Source of the DNA: Nematostella vectensis | Taxonomy: Eukaryota > Cnidaria > Anthozoa > Actiniaria > Edwardsiidae | Assembly (NCBI RefSeq): GCF_932526225.1 | Contig: NC_064034.1 | Location: 15,014,887 to 15,078,886 of the forward strand | Direction: 5' to 3' | DNA: 64,000 nt | Shown here: in pieces, positions 20,560-30,925 of the stretch | How the letters are laid out: every line of letters begins with the position of its first letter | Numbering within the stretch: the stretch's first letter is position 1 | The notes under the pieces: model-generated | What the model was told of the DNA's origin: nothing | The model's database searches: none | The model's input: only the letters and a program-made list of their open reading frames with translations | Position numbers and translations under genes: made by a program

Positions 20560-22062
20560 ATGGATTGGGAAGGCTGGCGGATGCTGAACGAGGAGGCGAA
20601 AGAGGCGGAAGAGACGAAAAAGGCGGCAACTGCGGCGGGAGCCTCTATAGCCGAACATATCAAACACGCTATAGCCGAAGAAATCAAACACGCAAAATCC
20701 GGTTTCCCTAGGTCTCTGACCCTCGCGCAAAAGCTGCTCTACGCCGTGCCCGCGACCCCCGTGGAGAGCACGGCCTCAGACATCACCCCACTACTCACGC
20801 AGCTAGAGATACACGTGCGTGAGGACAAATCATTTCATACTAGGGTCCGAGACATATTCAAAGAGACAGTAGTCACGCACAAGTCCGCCAAGGAGTCTCG
20901 CCGGTGGCTATCGAAGCCTTCCTATGGGTACTGGCCACAGCAACTCAACTTTGCGATCTGGTGCGCGACCGCCGGATGCGGGGTGTCCCTAACCGACCCC
21001 GCTTTCGCCACGCTCCCCTCTGTCATCAGGGGATTTCTAAGGTTTCGCGTCTACTTTACCACGCGCAGGATACTCTACGAGCTCGGCGCCCCCCTGCCTG
21101 GCGACAGCCCGTTCACGCAAAAAGATAACCCCTACAAGAAAGCCGCTTTCGAGCGTCTATGCATAGAGTTCGGTCTGCCGCGTAAGCCGGACTTCTGATG
21201 GAAAGGCGGGCGGAACCACGGGCTAGGCGATGTGTTTGTGTTCTACCCGTGGGAGGGGTATCGCAACGTGCACGTGATCCGTGGCTATGACACGGCGGCG
21301 GCCAAGTACCCGAGCCACCTCAATCTGTTTAGCGACGAAGGTTGGACGTACAATAGTGGGACGCAGGTGGGTTTTATACGCAACGACGACCACGGGGGCG
21401 TGCAGTATAGCTCGTTTGCGCCTCCCAAAGGTGAGGGGATGACAAAAGCAGGGCTAGGAAGACTCGATCGCTCGTTCGAGGCGTTCGTCTACGCAGTGCT
21501 TGGAGCGCAGGTGAACTTCCGTTCCTTCATCGCGGGAGCCGGTTGGCCGGCAATGGAGGCGCAGGCGGAGTCCACAAAGCTGCGTGAAGACGCGATCATA
21601 GAAAACGACATCGCTCAAAGCGTGCAAAGGTAACAGTTAGCCGTGCAGGAGGCCAGAGTGAGACTGAGTCTTGCGGTCGCACCAGGAGTGTGGCTGATGC
21701 CGAGCGATTTTGTGATAAACACGCAAAGCGTCGTGGACTACAACAATAAACTGCAGAAAGCCACAGACTCCATGACGCTCGGCGAAAACGCGACCAACAC
21801 CGAGACAAAGCCAGTTGGTGCTCATAACATGGCCGGTGGGCATCCTAGGTTGCAACACGTGACTGATCCGAGGATCGACCGCGAGGTGCGAAGCAAGGCT
21901 TTCGCACCCAGGAAAGTGCACGCAGAGGGCGCGGCGCCTGCCCCCTCTCCACGTATGCGCAGCATGACATCGCCCAGACCGGGCGAAAAGAATGACCACA
22001 CCGCCCTCAAGGCGGGGTTGTCAGCACTCGCGGTGGCCGCGGCGTATTACTTGTTTCGATGA
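20560..22062 (+). pseudogene. Long conserved protein of unknown function, copy A (two in-frame stops)
   Basis: ATG at 20560 and final stop at 22062, about 500 codons, interrupted only by TGA at 21196 (TGG in copy B) and TAA at 21631 (TAC in copy B). Visible segments are an Ala/Glu/Lys-rich N-terminal helix, SYGYWPQQLNFAIWCATAGC, VYFTTRRILYELGAP, NHGLGDVFVFYP, LNLFSDEG, VGFIRNDDHGG, LTKAGLGRLD in copy B, and a C-terminal hydrophobic tail ALAVAAAYYLFR that looks like a membrane anchor. No enzyme motif is recognised. Its size, anchor and conservation between the copies suggest a structural or assembly protein, but this is inference. Confidence 0.75.
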
Positions 22063-22846
22063 TTGCTTTGCATTCGACGAACCAAGAACGCGGCTCGCCT
22101 AGCTTTTTCCCGATAGCCTTAGGCCCGTTACCGACCCCTCTGGCCACGGAGGAGAGCGACCTGCCGAGCGACGTCACAATGGCCGCGATCGTCGTCGCTA
22201 CGGCCAACCCGATAGCGGTGACGGTAAAGCCGTACTTTTTGAAGATGGCTTTGATGCGCTCTCTGAGCGGCTTTTGGTTCTCGAGCTCTCGGTTTTCGCG
22301 TTCTTGTTCGTCGATCTCGGATAGCCTTGTTGCGCTCACGCGCCTCTTGGTGGCAACTCTCTGACGTGTTAGGGTCGCCGATGGTCTCCCTGTCTGTGGT
22401 TACCACCCCTTGCAGCTCTTGGATTCGTTCTGTGTTCTCCTGGATGACCGCGTCTATCTCTGCCACAGACCCCATCGCCAGCTTGAAGCCTTTCAGCTTC
22501 GCAGCGTCCTGTCGAACGCCTCCGTTCTCATTGAACAGCTGTCTTGTTTTAGTCCAACCTCCTTTGTCGAGGTTACGAAGCTGTATTAGCGTTTTTCCCT
22601 TCCGGTCTGATTAAATTCTCGTTAAGGTCTGGGTATTTCTCCCTGAGAGAGTGGAGACCGAGTCTTGCCGCTGCACCCTCTGTGGCGAACGAGGTTTCAG
22701 CGATCGTCTGCGTCCGGGCCCCCCGCGATGACGTGCTCGTCATTCCCAGCGTCGGGGTCAAACGGGATGAGGGGCGTCTCGTCGTCCCTGTCTTCGGCGG
22801 ACGCACCCGGCAGGGTATCGTCAATGTCAACGTCAACATCATCCAT
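22050..22846 (-). pseudogene. Coiled-coil membrane protein, copy A (degraded)
   Basis: ATG at 22846 (MDDVDVDIDD, very acidic N-terminus) followed by a charged coiled-coil part with VAEIDAVIQENTERIQELQG and a membrane segment KYGFTVTAIGLAVATTIAAI. Compared with copy B it has a deletion near 22600 and loss of about 120 bp near 22100 that removes the second hydrophobic region, plus frameshifts around 22130-22480. It overlaps the end of the upstream convergent gene. The role is unknown; a membrane-anchored virion protein is plausible. Confidence 0.7.
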
Positions 22847-22930
22847 GATGCATACGCATAGCGCATGCTACGCTATATTAGACATGTCTAACAGACCGCA
22901 CCATAGTCACGTGACTTCGTACTACTAGGA

Positions 22931-23987
22931 ATGTCAGTCAGCGATAAACTTGACCCCAACGAACTCCCAGAACTCCTCTGGGGTTGAAAGCTGAGAGAAC
23001 TGTTCACCGGGTCACTCTCAACCCGTCGACGGCTTCCCCAGGCGAGACGCTATATGTGGCGGTCCCAAAGCTATCGGAAGGCGTCACGCTCGTCCCCGGC
23101 TCCTTGAGGGTCGGTTTCGATCTCTCCATCTCAGGCCAAGCAAATAATACCGTCGTGAACAGCGTCGGCCGAAGTCTCGTGAGCCGACTGAAAATCACGT
23201 TTGCAGGAAAAACGCTCCAGGACACCAACCGCTACGATGTCTTCAAGACGTATGAGGAGCTTTACCTGTCAAAGGTCGAGAGAGAGGACCGCTTGGAGCA
23301 GGGCATACAGTCAAAAAACATGCGCAAGCTTTGCTCCAAGGCTGGCGATAAAGCGACTAGTAACTCCAAGGAGAACGCTCTAAACGCCGCCCACGGGGCG
23401 AAGTACACCATCCCGCCAGACCATTCTCTGCTGACGGAGAGAACGGCACAACGTTCTTCTACGAGCAAGTGAACCTCCACAAGACCTTCATGATTAGCAA
23501 AGGGACGGACAGCATAATCAACGAGAGTGTCAACCTGCCGCGAAGGTCTATGAGTGGTCTGTTACTCCTCTTTGTGGAGCCATACACGGCAGGGGCTCGC
23601 GACTCTAAGAAGTTCGTGTACCCCGACATCAAAAGCGTTCGCGTTACAATCGACGGCATGCCAAACAAGGTCTTCAGCCAGGGACTACGCCCCACGGATT
23701 TCTGGAGGGAGGCGAAAAGGCGGTTCGTCGGTGGTAGCGGAGCGCCTAGTGTCAGCCCCGAGTCGTTCTATGGCGATAACAAGTTTGCTCTGTGGATCGA
23801 ACTTCGAACGACGGACGACAGTGCTATCCATGGGTGCGGTCTCAAATTGGTCAACACCCGCGACAGTGTGCATCTCGAGATAAAACGCACGGCAAGCGGC
23901 AAGGGTACAGTAAACTGTCACGTGTTTGTGGTGGCCGACGCCCAAATGAACCTTATAAACAGACAGCTAGAGTCCATACAATACTGA
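22931..23987 (+). pseudogene. Major capsid protein (double-jelly-roll type), copy A
   Basis: ATG at 22931 (MSVSDKLDPN) and stop at 23987. The N-terminal part has the beta-rich segments LRVGFDLSISGQANNTVVNS, LVSRLKITFAGKTLQDTNRY and DVFKTYEELYLSKVEREDR. The C-terminal part has FMISKGTDSIINESVNLPRR, LLLFVEPYTAGARDSKKFVY and an end like NLINRQLESIQY. This is the pattern of Polinton/adintovirus major capsid proteins, in which two jelly rolls form trimeric capsomers. Two frameshifts are present, near 22960-22985 and near 23430. The ATPase follows immediately. Confidence 0.8.
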
Positions 23988-24019
23988 GCACAGACACGAA
24001 GTGTCAGCGGCAGCGCGGT

Positions 24020-24620
24020 ATGGACCCGAAAAACATCCCATTTAACGCTCTCATCGTGGGCCCGACGTCATGCGGGAAGACCCGATTCATAGTGGACCGG
24101 CTGCGCGGCCCTTTCCGGGGCAAGTTTGACTACATCGTACTCGTGTGCCCTACCTTTGTCTACAACAAAACATACGAAGGCTTCGGCGAGGGCGACGATC
24201 GTCTGTTTGTCGTCACACCTGAGGCGGGTCAGATCGACATACTGCTGAGGTTTGTCTCCTCCGTCTTCGAAGGCACTAATACGCTAATCATACTCGACGA
24301 CTGTGCGGCCTCAAAAGACGTAAAGAGGCGCTCTGACCAGCTCGTCAACTTGGCGTTCAGTGCGCCACGTGGGTATTAGCTTGTGGGTGATCACGCAGCA
24401 GCTCACCAGCGTCACGAAGCCGTTCCGTGAGAACATCGCGGCCTTGGTGGTCTTCTATACCCCGAGCAAGGCGGAAATGAAAGCTATCCTGCATGACTAC
24501 GGCGCGGAGCTCTAAGAAGAGAAGATGAAAGAGTACATGAAGGCCCTCAAGACGAAGAAGTTCTCGAAGTTAGAGTTTCGCTTGCGCAATCCTTATACCA
24601 TCGCCCTAGTTGAGCAATAA
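24020..24620 (+). pseudogene. Packaging ATPase (FtsK/HerA, A32-like), copy A
   Basis: ATG at 24020 (MDPKNIPFNALIVGPTSCGK) and stop at 24618-24620, about 200 codons, normal for Polinton packaging ATPases. Walker A is GPTSCGKT, Walker B is LIILDDCA, and the sensor-like motif VITQQLTS follows. It would pump genomic DNA into capsids. A single-base frameshift lies at about 24374-24380 and an in-frame TAA in GAGCTCTAAGAAGAG near 24512. The gene is absent from copy B. It follows the capsid gene by 32 bp. Confidence 0.9.
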
Positions 24621-24785
24621 GCGCTGTAGGTTACCGCCCACGTATGCCGCCAGCACTTCGCGCGGCATAACGAATTGATTACACCGCCCTCAAGGCGGAA
24701 CACACGTGTACCATGATGAGCGACGAATACTTCGTCAGTCTTCTTGAGGGGGGCGCCACCCATATCCGCACGTCCGTGCATCGCA

Positions 24786-25010
24786 ATTTCGACGACGCAG
24801 AAAAGCAATATTACAAAGACCATCACCGACGCCGCAGTCATAACCGGCCTCGTCGTCGGTATCGGCTGGGTTGGGCGCAAGGTCTTGCGCGAAGACTTCA
24901 CCAAAGACCCCTCCGCGAACGCCATGAACTACGCAAAAATGGCTGCCGCCGTTGCAGGTGCTGTCGCTTTGAAGGGTTACCTTGAGGACCAGAAGATCCT
25001 GCCCATGTAG
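24786..25010 (+). pseudogene. Small membrane protein (about 74 aa), copy A, start codon lost
   Basis: The frame from 24786 reads ISTTQKSNITKTITDAAVIT, then a Gly-rich hydrophobic helix GLVVGIGWVGRKVL, DPSANAMNYAKMA, a second hydrophobic stretch and GYLEDQKILPM. The homologue in copy B starts ATGTCGACGACG, whereas here the codon is ATT, so the start is probably mutated. Two membrane segments; function unknown. Confidence 0.65.
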
Positions 25011-25106
25011 TAGTGTACTACACTACATGTGTAGGCCATGTATTAGACTCGTGTTCATGTACGTACGTACACGTACACAGTGTGCGAAACACACACACAC
25101 TACTCG

Positions 25107-25496
25107 ATGGCCTCCATCGCAATTGTGGTTGGTGGCGCCGTCCTAAACGCGACTGCATTCGTTGGTGGCAACTACCTCGCAAAGTTCCTGTCGAACGATG
25201 AGAGCCCTGCCTTAGCTGAGAAGGAGAGGCACGATAAGGCCCTCGAGAAACACCAACAAGACTATGGACGCTACCAACAGCGGCGACAAAAAATCCTCGA
25301 TTGGCAAGCGCAAAGTCGCGAGAGAGGGGCCCTCGCAAAGCAAAACTTCACCGACACTGACTACGCGCTCAAACTTTACAACCAGACCCGATCTCTGGAG
25401 TCAATGCGGGCTCCTGAGGTGTCCGACTACTACGTCCCCAGCAGAACGCAGAAAAACGCCGAGTTGGCGTACATCGGCGCCGGCGCTCACAGCTAG
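25107..25496 (+). CDS. Membrane-anchored small protein, copy A
   Basis: ATG at 25107 (MASIAIVVGGAVLNATAFVG) gives an N-terminal hydrophobic anchor followed by a long basic/acidic coiled-coil region (KERHDKALEKHQQDYGRYQQ) and SDYYVPSRTQKNAELAYIGA. The copy B homologue has 16 or so more residues with a second hydrophobic end; here a deletion brings in an early TAG. Present in both copies in the same position, between another small membrane gene and the integrase. Function unknown, perhaps a minor virion protein. Confidence 0.7.
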   Translation: MASIAIVVGGAVLNATAFVGGNYLAKFLSNDESPALAEKERHDKALEKHQQDYGRYQQRRQKILDWQAQSRERGALAKQNFTDTDYALKLYNQTRSLESMRAPEVSDYYVPSRTQKNAELAYIGAGAHS

Positions 25497-25543
25497 CCGC
25501 TTGCTAGGCGGCCCTTTTCCATACGTATACGTATACGTATAAG

Positions 25544-25855
25544 ATGATTGCAGACCGGTTGTGGAGTGCTATGCACGCACGCCGAAGGCGTAGCAGCCGC
25601 TGCTAAGCGAATGACACCGAAGGTGTCGTCGATGACACCGAAGGTGTCGTAGCTTTGGTGACATTGCTGACCGAAGCCTTGAGTTGTTTTGTGCGCGCGC
25701 GCACACAGACAGCGAGTGCGTTGAGAGATTCACCAATGTCGTTCTCCGGAGGCGGCAGTGCGTATGCACGCCCGAGCAGACGGCAACCGCCTGTTGGAGG
25801 CTGACACACCTGTTGCAATGTATTGCAATACATTGCCGACACATAATTGCGACGA
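25544..25855 (+). pseudogene. 83-aa protein gene, copy A (degraded by palindromic insertions)
   Basis: It starts ATGATTGCAGACCGGTTGTG like copy B 58554 and stays alignable up to the integrase start, but contains extra palindromic segments: ACGCCGAAGGCGT near 25580, GACACCGAAGGTGTC twice near 25605-25645, GTGCGCGCGCGCAC near 25690 and CAATGTATTGCAATACATTG near 25815. These break the frame. See the intact copy B gene for the protein. Confidence 0.7.
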
Positions 25856-26758
25856 AGCGCATGTCCGACGAAGAACTCGATGCGTTCCTTCGTCCTATAT
25901 ACTACACCAGAGGTGGCTTCCAGGGAGTGACCGCTCGGCATGCCAAACTTCCCAAGGGCTCAGCCTCCATAGACCGAGTGCGCAAGTGGGTAAGCTCGCA
26001 GCCCGTCGGGGGCTACACACAGACACCCCCTCCTTCGACTACCTACGCCCATTTCTCAAAGCAGATACCAAACCGTATCCACCAGTCGGACATGCTATTC
26101 TTGTCAACCGACCGCGGGTACAAGTATGCCCTGACTGTCGTTGACGTTGCTTCACGATATAAAGCCGCCCGCCCACTGAGGACTTAAAGCGCGGCCGTCG
26201 TCTCCCGCGAACTCGCTGACATCTATGCAGAGGGACCTCTCACATGGCCTAACGTCCTCATGGTTGATGACGGCACGGAGTTCAAGGCTGCTATTACAAA
26301 GCTCCTAACAGACCACGGGGTGGAGGTCAGACGGGCTGAGCCAAGGCACCACAGGAGCCAAGCTTTCGCCGAGTCTTTCCATCGCTGGCTGGCCCAGCGC
26401 CTATTTCGTGCGCAGTACTCGAAGGAGCTTGCATCCGGCGAGACAAACCGCGAGTGGGTTACTGCTTTGCCAATCGTCATCTCGGACATAAACACAACGA
26501 AGACGCCATAAAGCTGAGGCGCGTGCCTCTCAAAGCCGAAAAGCCCCCCTTAGAGGTCGGAACGGAGGTGTACATCGCCGTAAACGAGGAAGACCTTCAG
26601 GACAAGGGCCGACGGCGAGCGAGGACCCGTGGTGGACAAGCAAGGCATACCCGATACTAAAGAGAGTCATGGAGCCCGGACAGCCAGTGTTGTATCACAC
26701 GGCGTACTCTAAGCACGGCTTCACGCGTTCGCATTTGCGTAGCGTCACGCTAGCGTGA
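25846..26758 (+). pseudogene. Retroviral-type (Polinton) integrase, copy A, defective
   Basis: Homologous along its length to the intact integrase at 58805-59749. The start codon is ATT at 25846 (next in-frame ATG at 25861). An in-frame TAA sits at about 26185 where copy B has AAG. A deletion of about 26 bp near 26508 removes the segment after DINxTK and shifts the frame. D and E catalytic residues are still legible (LTVVDVASRYK, MVDDGTEFK, AFAESFHRWLAQ). Confidence 0.9.
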
Positions 26759-29700
26759 TCAGCGCTTGTACCTTCTATTGCAGCTAAGGCACGTGACTCT
26801 GACATTCCACTTGTAGTGACCCTGACTGTCGTCCAGCCGGTCGATACTTAAGCATTGGGGATGACTCTTGGTGTACCCCTGAAGAAGAAGCTGAGTGCCA
26901 CAGACCGTGTACTTCTTTTACGCGTCAGCAATCATGCCGAATACGTGGTCTACCGTCAGAACGTGGTGCGCTCCCGTGTACTTTGTGCGAACCTTTTGCC
27001 TGTCGTCTATAGCGAGTCGCGCTATAATGAGTTCTTTACTGGGTGTAGCCTGCAGTCCTGTGGGAACCAAGGCACCGGGGGTGTTATCGGAGGGGATCAC
27101 GCGGACTATCTGGTAGGCGCGCCGCACGCGGGAGATGCCGGTGTATACAGCATTCGTGATCCAGCCCTCTAAGCTGTGGTCTATGATAAACAGACGTCTT
27201 GGAGTCTGGATAGTCTTGCCCTGCACCCGGTGGACTGTCTCCCAGCCCGCGTATTTCCACTCGAGGGGAAGCCCGTTAAGGACCGCGTCGAGAGGAACCT
27301 CGACTACCGTGCCTTTGTACGAGTAGACCTTCTCACCCCTTTTGCCTGGCACGGGCACCGGCCGCCCTTGCTTGCGATAACGATGCGCGACGCTAGGATC
27401 GGGGTCAAAGCGGATGGTTGCTGGCAATCGGGGGTAGTTTTTCCTGTGGTGCTCTACCAATCGTTGCTGAACAAGAGCCCCCATCTTGTTGGTCGAGCAC
27501 ACCCACATATCGCTTGGGTAGGCCTGCTCGATCGCCGCGTCGAACGCCACCCCATCCCACTCCTCTCTAAACACCTCAAGCTGTTGGGGATCTAGCTGAC
27601 ACCAAATCCGGCCCTTTATGTCGTGGAGCCTGGAGGAGGGCGCGGCAGAGCCGCAGTCGCATGTACGAAGTACATGTACATGTACATGTATTTACGAAGG
27701 CCCTGATATGGTACCATTGTGAACGCCGGACACCGTCTTTGTATTGGATCAGATGAGCCCCGTCGGCATGCTCGAAGTTAAGTTAGTGGTCGGTGCCCGC
27801 AAGGAGGTTTGTCAGATACGCGGCTTCTTCACGGTCGCGGACTACGATCGAGGACTCGTCGCCATGGCGAGCGCACTTGCCTACGAAACGGACAGCGAGA
27901 TCTCGACCCTCAGGGTACTGCGAGTCTTCACCGCCGGGGCGGCACGCGATGGAGTGGGGGAACTTGATGGAGTCCTTTTATCCGACGCTATACAACACCT
28001 CCCTCGCCGTGGCCATGACGAGGTCACCCGAGTCTAACAGGTCCTTGAGCTCTGGCGTGGTGATCCAGCCCTCGTTTTGCTCCAAGTGCTGCCCCACCCT
28101 CCCGGAAGTGTAGGGGAGGCAGGCCTCAAAGAACTCGCACTCGGTCAGCTGAATGGCCCCGGTTAGTTGAAGAACCTCGCTCAATGGCCGTCCCACAACA
28201 TCCGCGATACGATACACGTTCGTAGGGAAGCCGTATTTCCGTACCAAATCAATGGCGTCCGAGGCGCCGCCGAAGACACTGTCCCCGCATCCTAGGTACG
28301 CCGCACGCATGTCGATGTGCGCATGAGGCTGCGCCCCTAAGTTTTCCTTGCTGTTCCACACTTTGGACTCAACCTGCGCCGCTCGCCAGACGTCCCTGTA
28401 TTTAAGAGGCGTTGGCCTGATGTTCTCTCTTTGGGTCCACTTCTTGAAGCGATACCCTATTGCACCGCCCATCGAGTGCGTAGCTTCGGTGTACTCTTGG
28501 TAGGCTGGGTGGTCATCAGGGAGCCATTGAGGATCATATCCTGTCTCGTCTGTAAACGCCCTGTCGATAGCTCCTCCGTCCTGTCCCGATCGGTACAGTT
28601 TGCCTTCTTGCGTGACTATAACACCCCCACACAGCCAGATCCTCGTGCATCTGGGGATCGCCCTGTTTATAAAGCAAATGAGCACTTCTAGCACTTTTGC
28701 TTCGCGCGTTTTTGTGGCGGCACTGGTTAGAGCCTTCTCCTGACATAACGAACGAAGCTCCCCCTCAGCCTCGAAGTCTAGGCCGTGGACGCTCGCGATC
28801 GCAGGTGGCTCAGTCGGAAGCTCCGCCCAGGCGTGGTTATTGTGGCAAGGGATGCGGATTTGTGTGTACCCTCTCTTGTACTTCCCCGAGTCCCACATAA
28901 CGTTGCCCTGGGCGTCCACGGCTACCAGCTTTATCTCGAGCTTCTTTTCCATCTCAAAGAGGTCTTCTTTGGTGCATCCCGTAGTGGCCAGCTTCTTGTC
29001 ATATCGCTCGAGGATCTTGCCTCGTGTCTTGGTTAGACCAAGGGAGCGCGAGGTGCCGAGATTACTCAAGAAGTCGGCAACATAGCTCACAACACAGTTA
29101 GCGAAGGCGTAACTCCCCTTTCGCTCAAACATTGGCCCAGGCTCCCCATTTTGCTCAGCTAAAGGGCGAAGCTCGTATCTCACGTAGACGAGGTACTCTC
29201 GTCCTTTCTCCCAAATACCCGCATCGATGCCCTCCAGGACGCCGACTGCGATTTGGTCCCCTCTTTTGACTAACGACCCACCATTCTTGTGCTCCGAGCG
29301 CCCTCCCTCCTCCGTGATTGGCGCCAATGGCTCTGCGGGGGCCTTACCAACGACCGTGAAGAGTCCGTAACGCCGGTCGGGGTCTACCATCTCGAGCACC
29401 AGCGGCAGCACTGCGTTTGCCCTCAGAGACTCTCGCTCGTGCGAGACCCACCACACCGAGCCGTCGTCATTAATATCAGGCCCCCGCATAACCGGCTTTA
29501 GAGCAATGACACCTGCTCCACCAAGATCTCGTATCTCCTGGTAAACACCGGCGCTTATGTCTTGGCCCCGAAGAGTTGCATCCACGCTTGGGAACCGAAG
29601 ATTGGCGCCGCCGACGAAGAGAGAATAGTACTCATCGGGGTCTAAGCCCTCTGGGCCCTCTTGCCGCCGTTCCAGCAGCAATGGGTCGAACTCGCGCCAG

Positions 29701-29828
29701 ACTTCCTCTGGCCGCGAGCTCGCCGGCATGAGCGGCTTAAGCAGCTTGCGCTGGACCAGCCCTGTCAGTACGGCAGGCGCCTCCTTGTCAGGCATGGTAA
29801 TAAGAATCTCCTCTATATAAGCGTCCAT
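26759..29828 (-). pseudogene. Replicase: PolB-like region, SF1 helicase C-part, CxxC/HNH end; copy A
   Basis: ATG at 29828, last stop at 26759. The first 616 codons are open. Residues about 245 and 329-332 form a possible Cys/His domain (FANCVVSYV; CHNNHAWAE). Residues 504-511 (HIDMRAAY) look like PolB motif A, and EGWITTPELKDLL at 587-599 matches a segment typical of protein-primed PolB. A TAA follows SVG; the frame then runs on through VRFVGKCARHGDES and RRSQWYHIRAF. About 1 kb expected to hold PolB motif C and helicase motif I is missing near 27680. The frame 27574-26918 has the SF1 helicase end (TVHRVQGKTI, YTGISRVRRAYQIVRV). The last codons carry CGTQ, IDRLDDSQGHY and CLSCN, HNH-like. 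Confidence 0.8.
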
Positions 29829-30640
29829 GTTTGGGTATACCTTGTGCCACCCAGTCTCTAATTGCCCGTATCACAACCGGCGGGACGAGTGTTTGGGTAT
29901 GCCTTGTGCCACCCAGTCTCTAATTGCCCGTATCACAGCCGGCGGGGCGAGTGTTTGGGTATGCCTTGTGCCACCCAGTCTCTAATTGCCCGTATCACAG
30001 CCGGCGGGACGAGTGTTTGGGTATGCCTTGTGGCACCCAGTCTCTAATTGCCCGTATCAAAGCCGGCGGGACGAGTGTTTGGGTATGCCTTGTGCCACCC
30101 AGTCTCTAATTGCCCGTATCACAGCCGGCGGGGCAAGTGTTTGGGTATGCCTTGTGCCACCCAGTCTCTAATTGCCCGCATCACAGCCGGCGGGACGAGT
30201 GTTTGAGTATGCCTTGTGCCACCCAGTCTCTAATTGCCCGTATCAAAGCCGGCGGGACGAGTGTTTGGGTATGCCTTGTGCCACCCAGTCTCTAATTGCC
30301 CGTATCGCGGGCTGCGATGTCAGACAGGACGAGTGTTTGGGTATGTCTTGTGCCACCCAGTCTCTAACTGCCCGTATCGCGGGCTGCGACGTCAGACAGG
30401 GCGAGTGTTTGGGTACGTCTTGTGCCACCCAATCTCTAATTGCCCGTATCGCGGGCTGCGATGTCAGACAGGACGAGTGTTTGGGTATGTCTTGTGCCAC
30501 CCAGTCTCTAATTGCCCGTACCGCGGGCTGCGACGTCAGACAGGACGAGTGTTTGGGTACGTCTTGTGCCACCCAATCTCTAATTGCCCGTATCGCGGGC
30601 TGCGATGTCAGACAGGACGAGTGCGAACCATTTCCTAGCG
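29829..30640. repeat. 62-bp and 72-bp tandem repeats upstream of the replicase
   Basis: About eight 62-bp units with GAGTGTTTGGGTATGCC and TGTGCCACCCAGTCTCTAAT, then about five 72-bp units in which GTATCACAGCCGGCGGGAC is replaced by GTATCGCGGGCTGCGATGTC and AGACAGG. The array begins at the replicase start codon and reads away from it. A shorter, more diverged array sits at the same place in copy B (62082-62410). It is a candidate regulatory or replication repeat. Long + strand frames here are repeat artefacts. Confidence 0.95.
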
Positions 30641-30684
30641 CGCCTCTCGATGCCGCACATCCTCTGCCCTTCACGATTCGCTCC

Positions 30685-30870
30685 TCAGGGGCGGCACAAC
30701 CGTGTCCCCGACTGCGTCCCTATGCCGCAGATCCTGCACGGCACGGGGAGGGGGCTGCCCTTACGGAGCCTTTGGAGGTGCACCTTGCAGTAGGTGTCCA
30801 TGGACCCCTGGCCGCACGTGTTTGCATGGCCGACCTTTAGCCACCCGCAGTAATCTTTTCCGCACTTCAT
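30685..30870 (-). pseudogene. Cys-rich zinc-binding small protein, copy A (truncated)
   Basis: First ATG at 30870 (MKCGKDYCGWLKVGHANTCG), immediately inside the inner inverted repeat. Cys pairs as in copy B follow (MDTYCKVHLQRLRKG, PCRICGIG, LCRP) and then TGA at 30685 where copy B has TGT, the last Cys of a CRPC pair. See 62416-62658. Confidence 0.7.
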
Positions 30871-30880
30871 CCTTCGAACG

Positions 30881-30925
30881 CTCGGTATACCACAGGACAG
30901 ACGGGGGTCTAATTGCAAGGTTCCC
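30881..30925. repeat. Element A, inner right inverted repeat
   Basis: Inverted counterpart of 17356-17400; reads CTCGGTATACCACAGGACAG and onward to CAAGGTTCCC. Together these two copies fix the ends of the gene-bearing part of the element. Confidence 0.9.

Noticed and set aside
19294-22928. Open frames opposite the virus-like genes
   Set aside because: Antisense shadows: GC-rich coding DNA leaves the opposite strand open, and they do not stay open in the other copy.
30172-30840. 222-codon + strand frame with repeated GCDVRQDECLG
   Set aside because: It runs through the 62/72-bp repeats and then antisense to the Cys-rich gene; repeat artefact.
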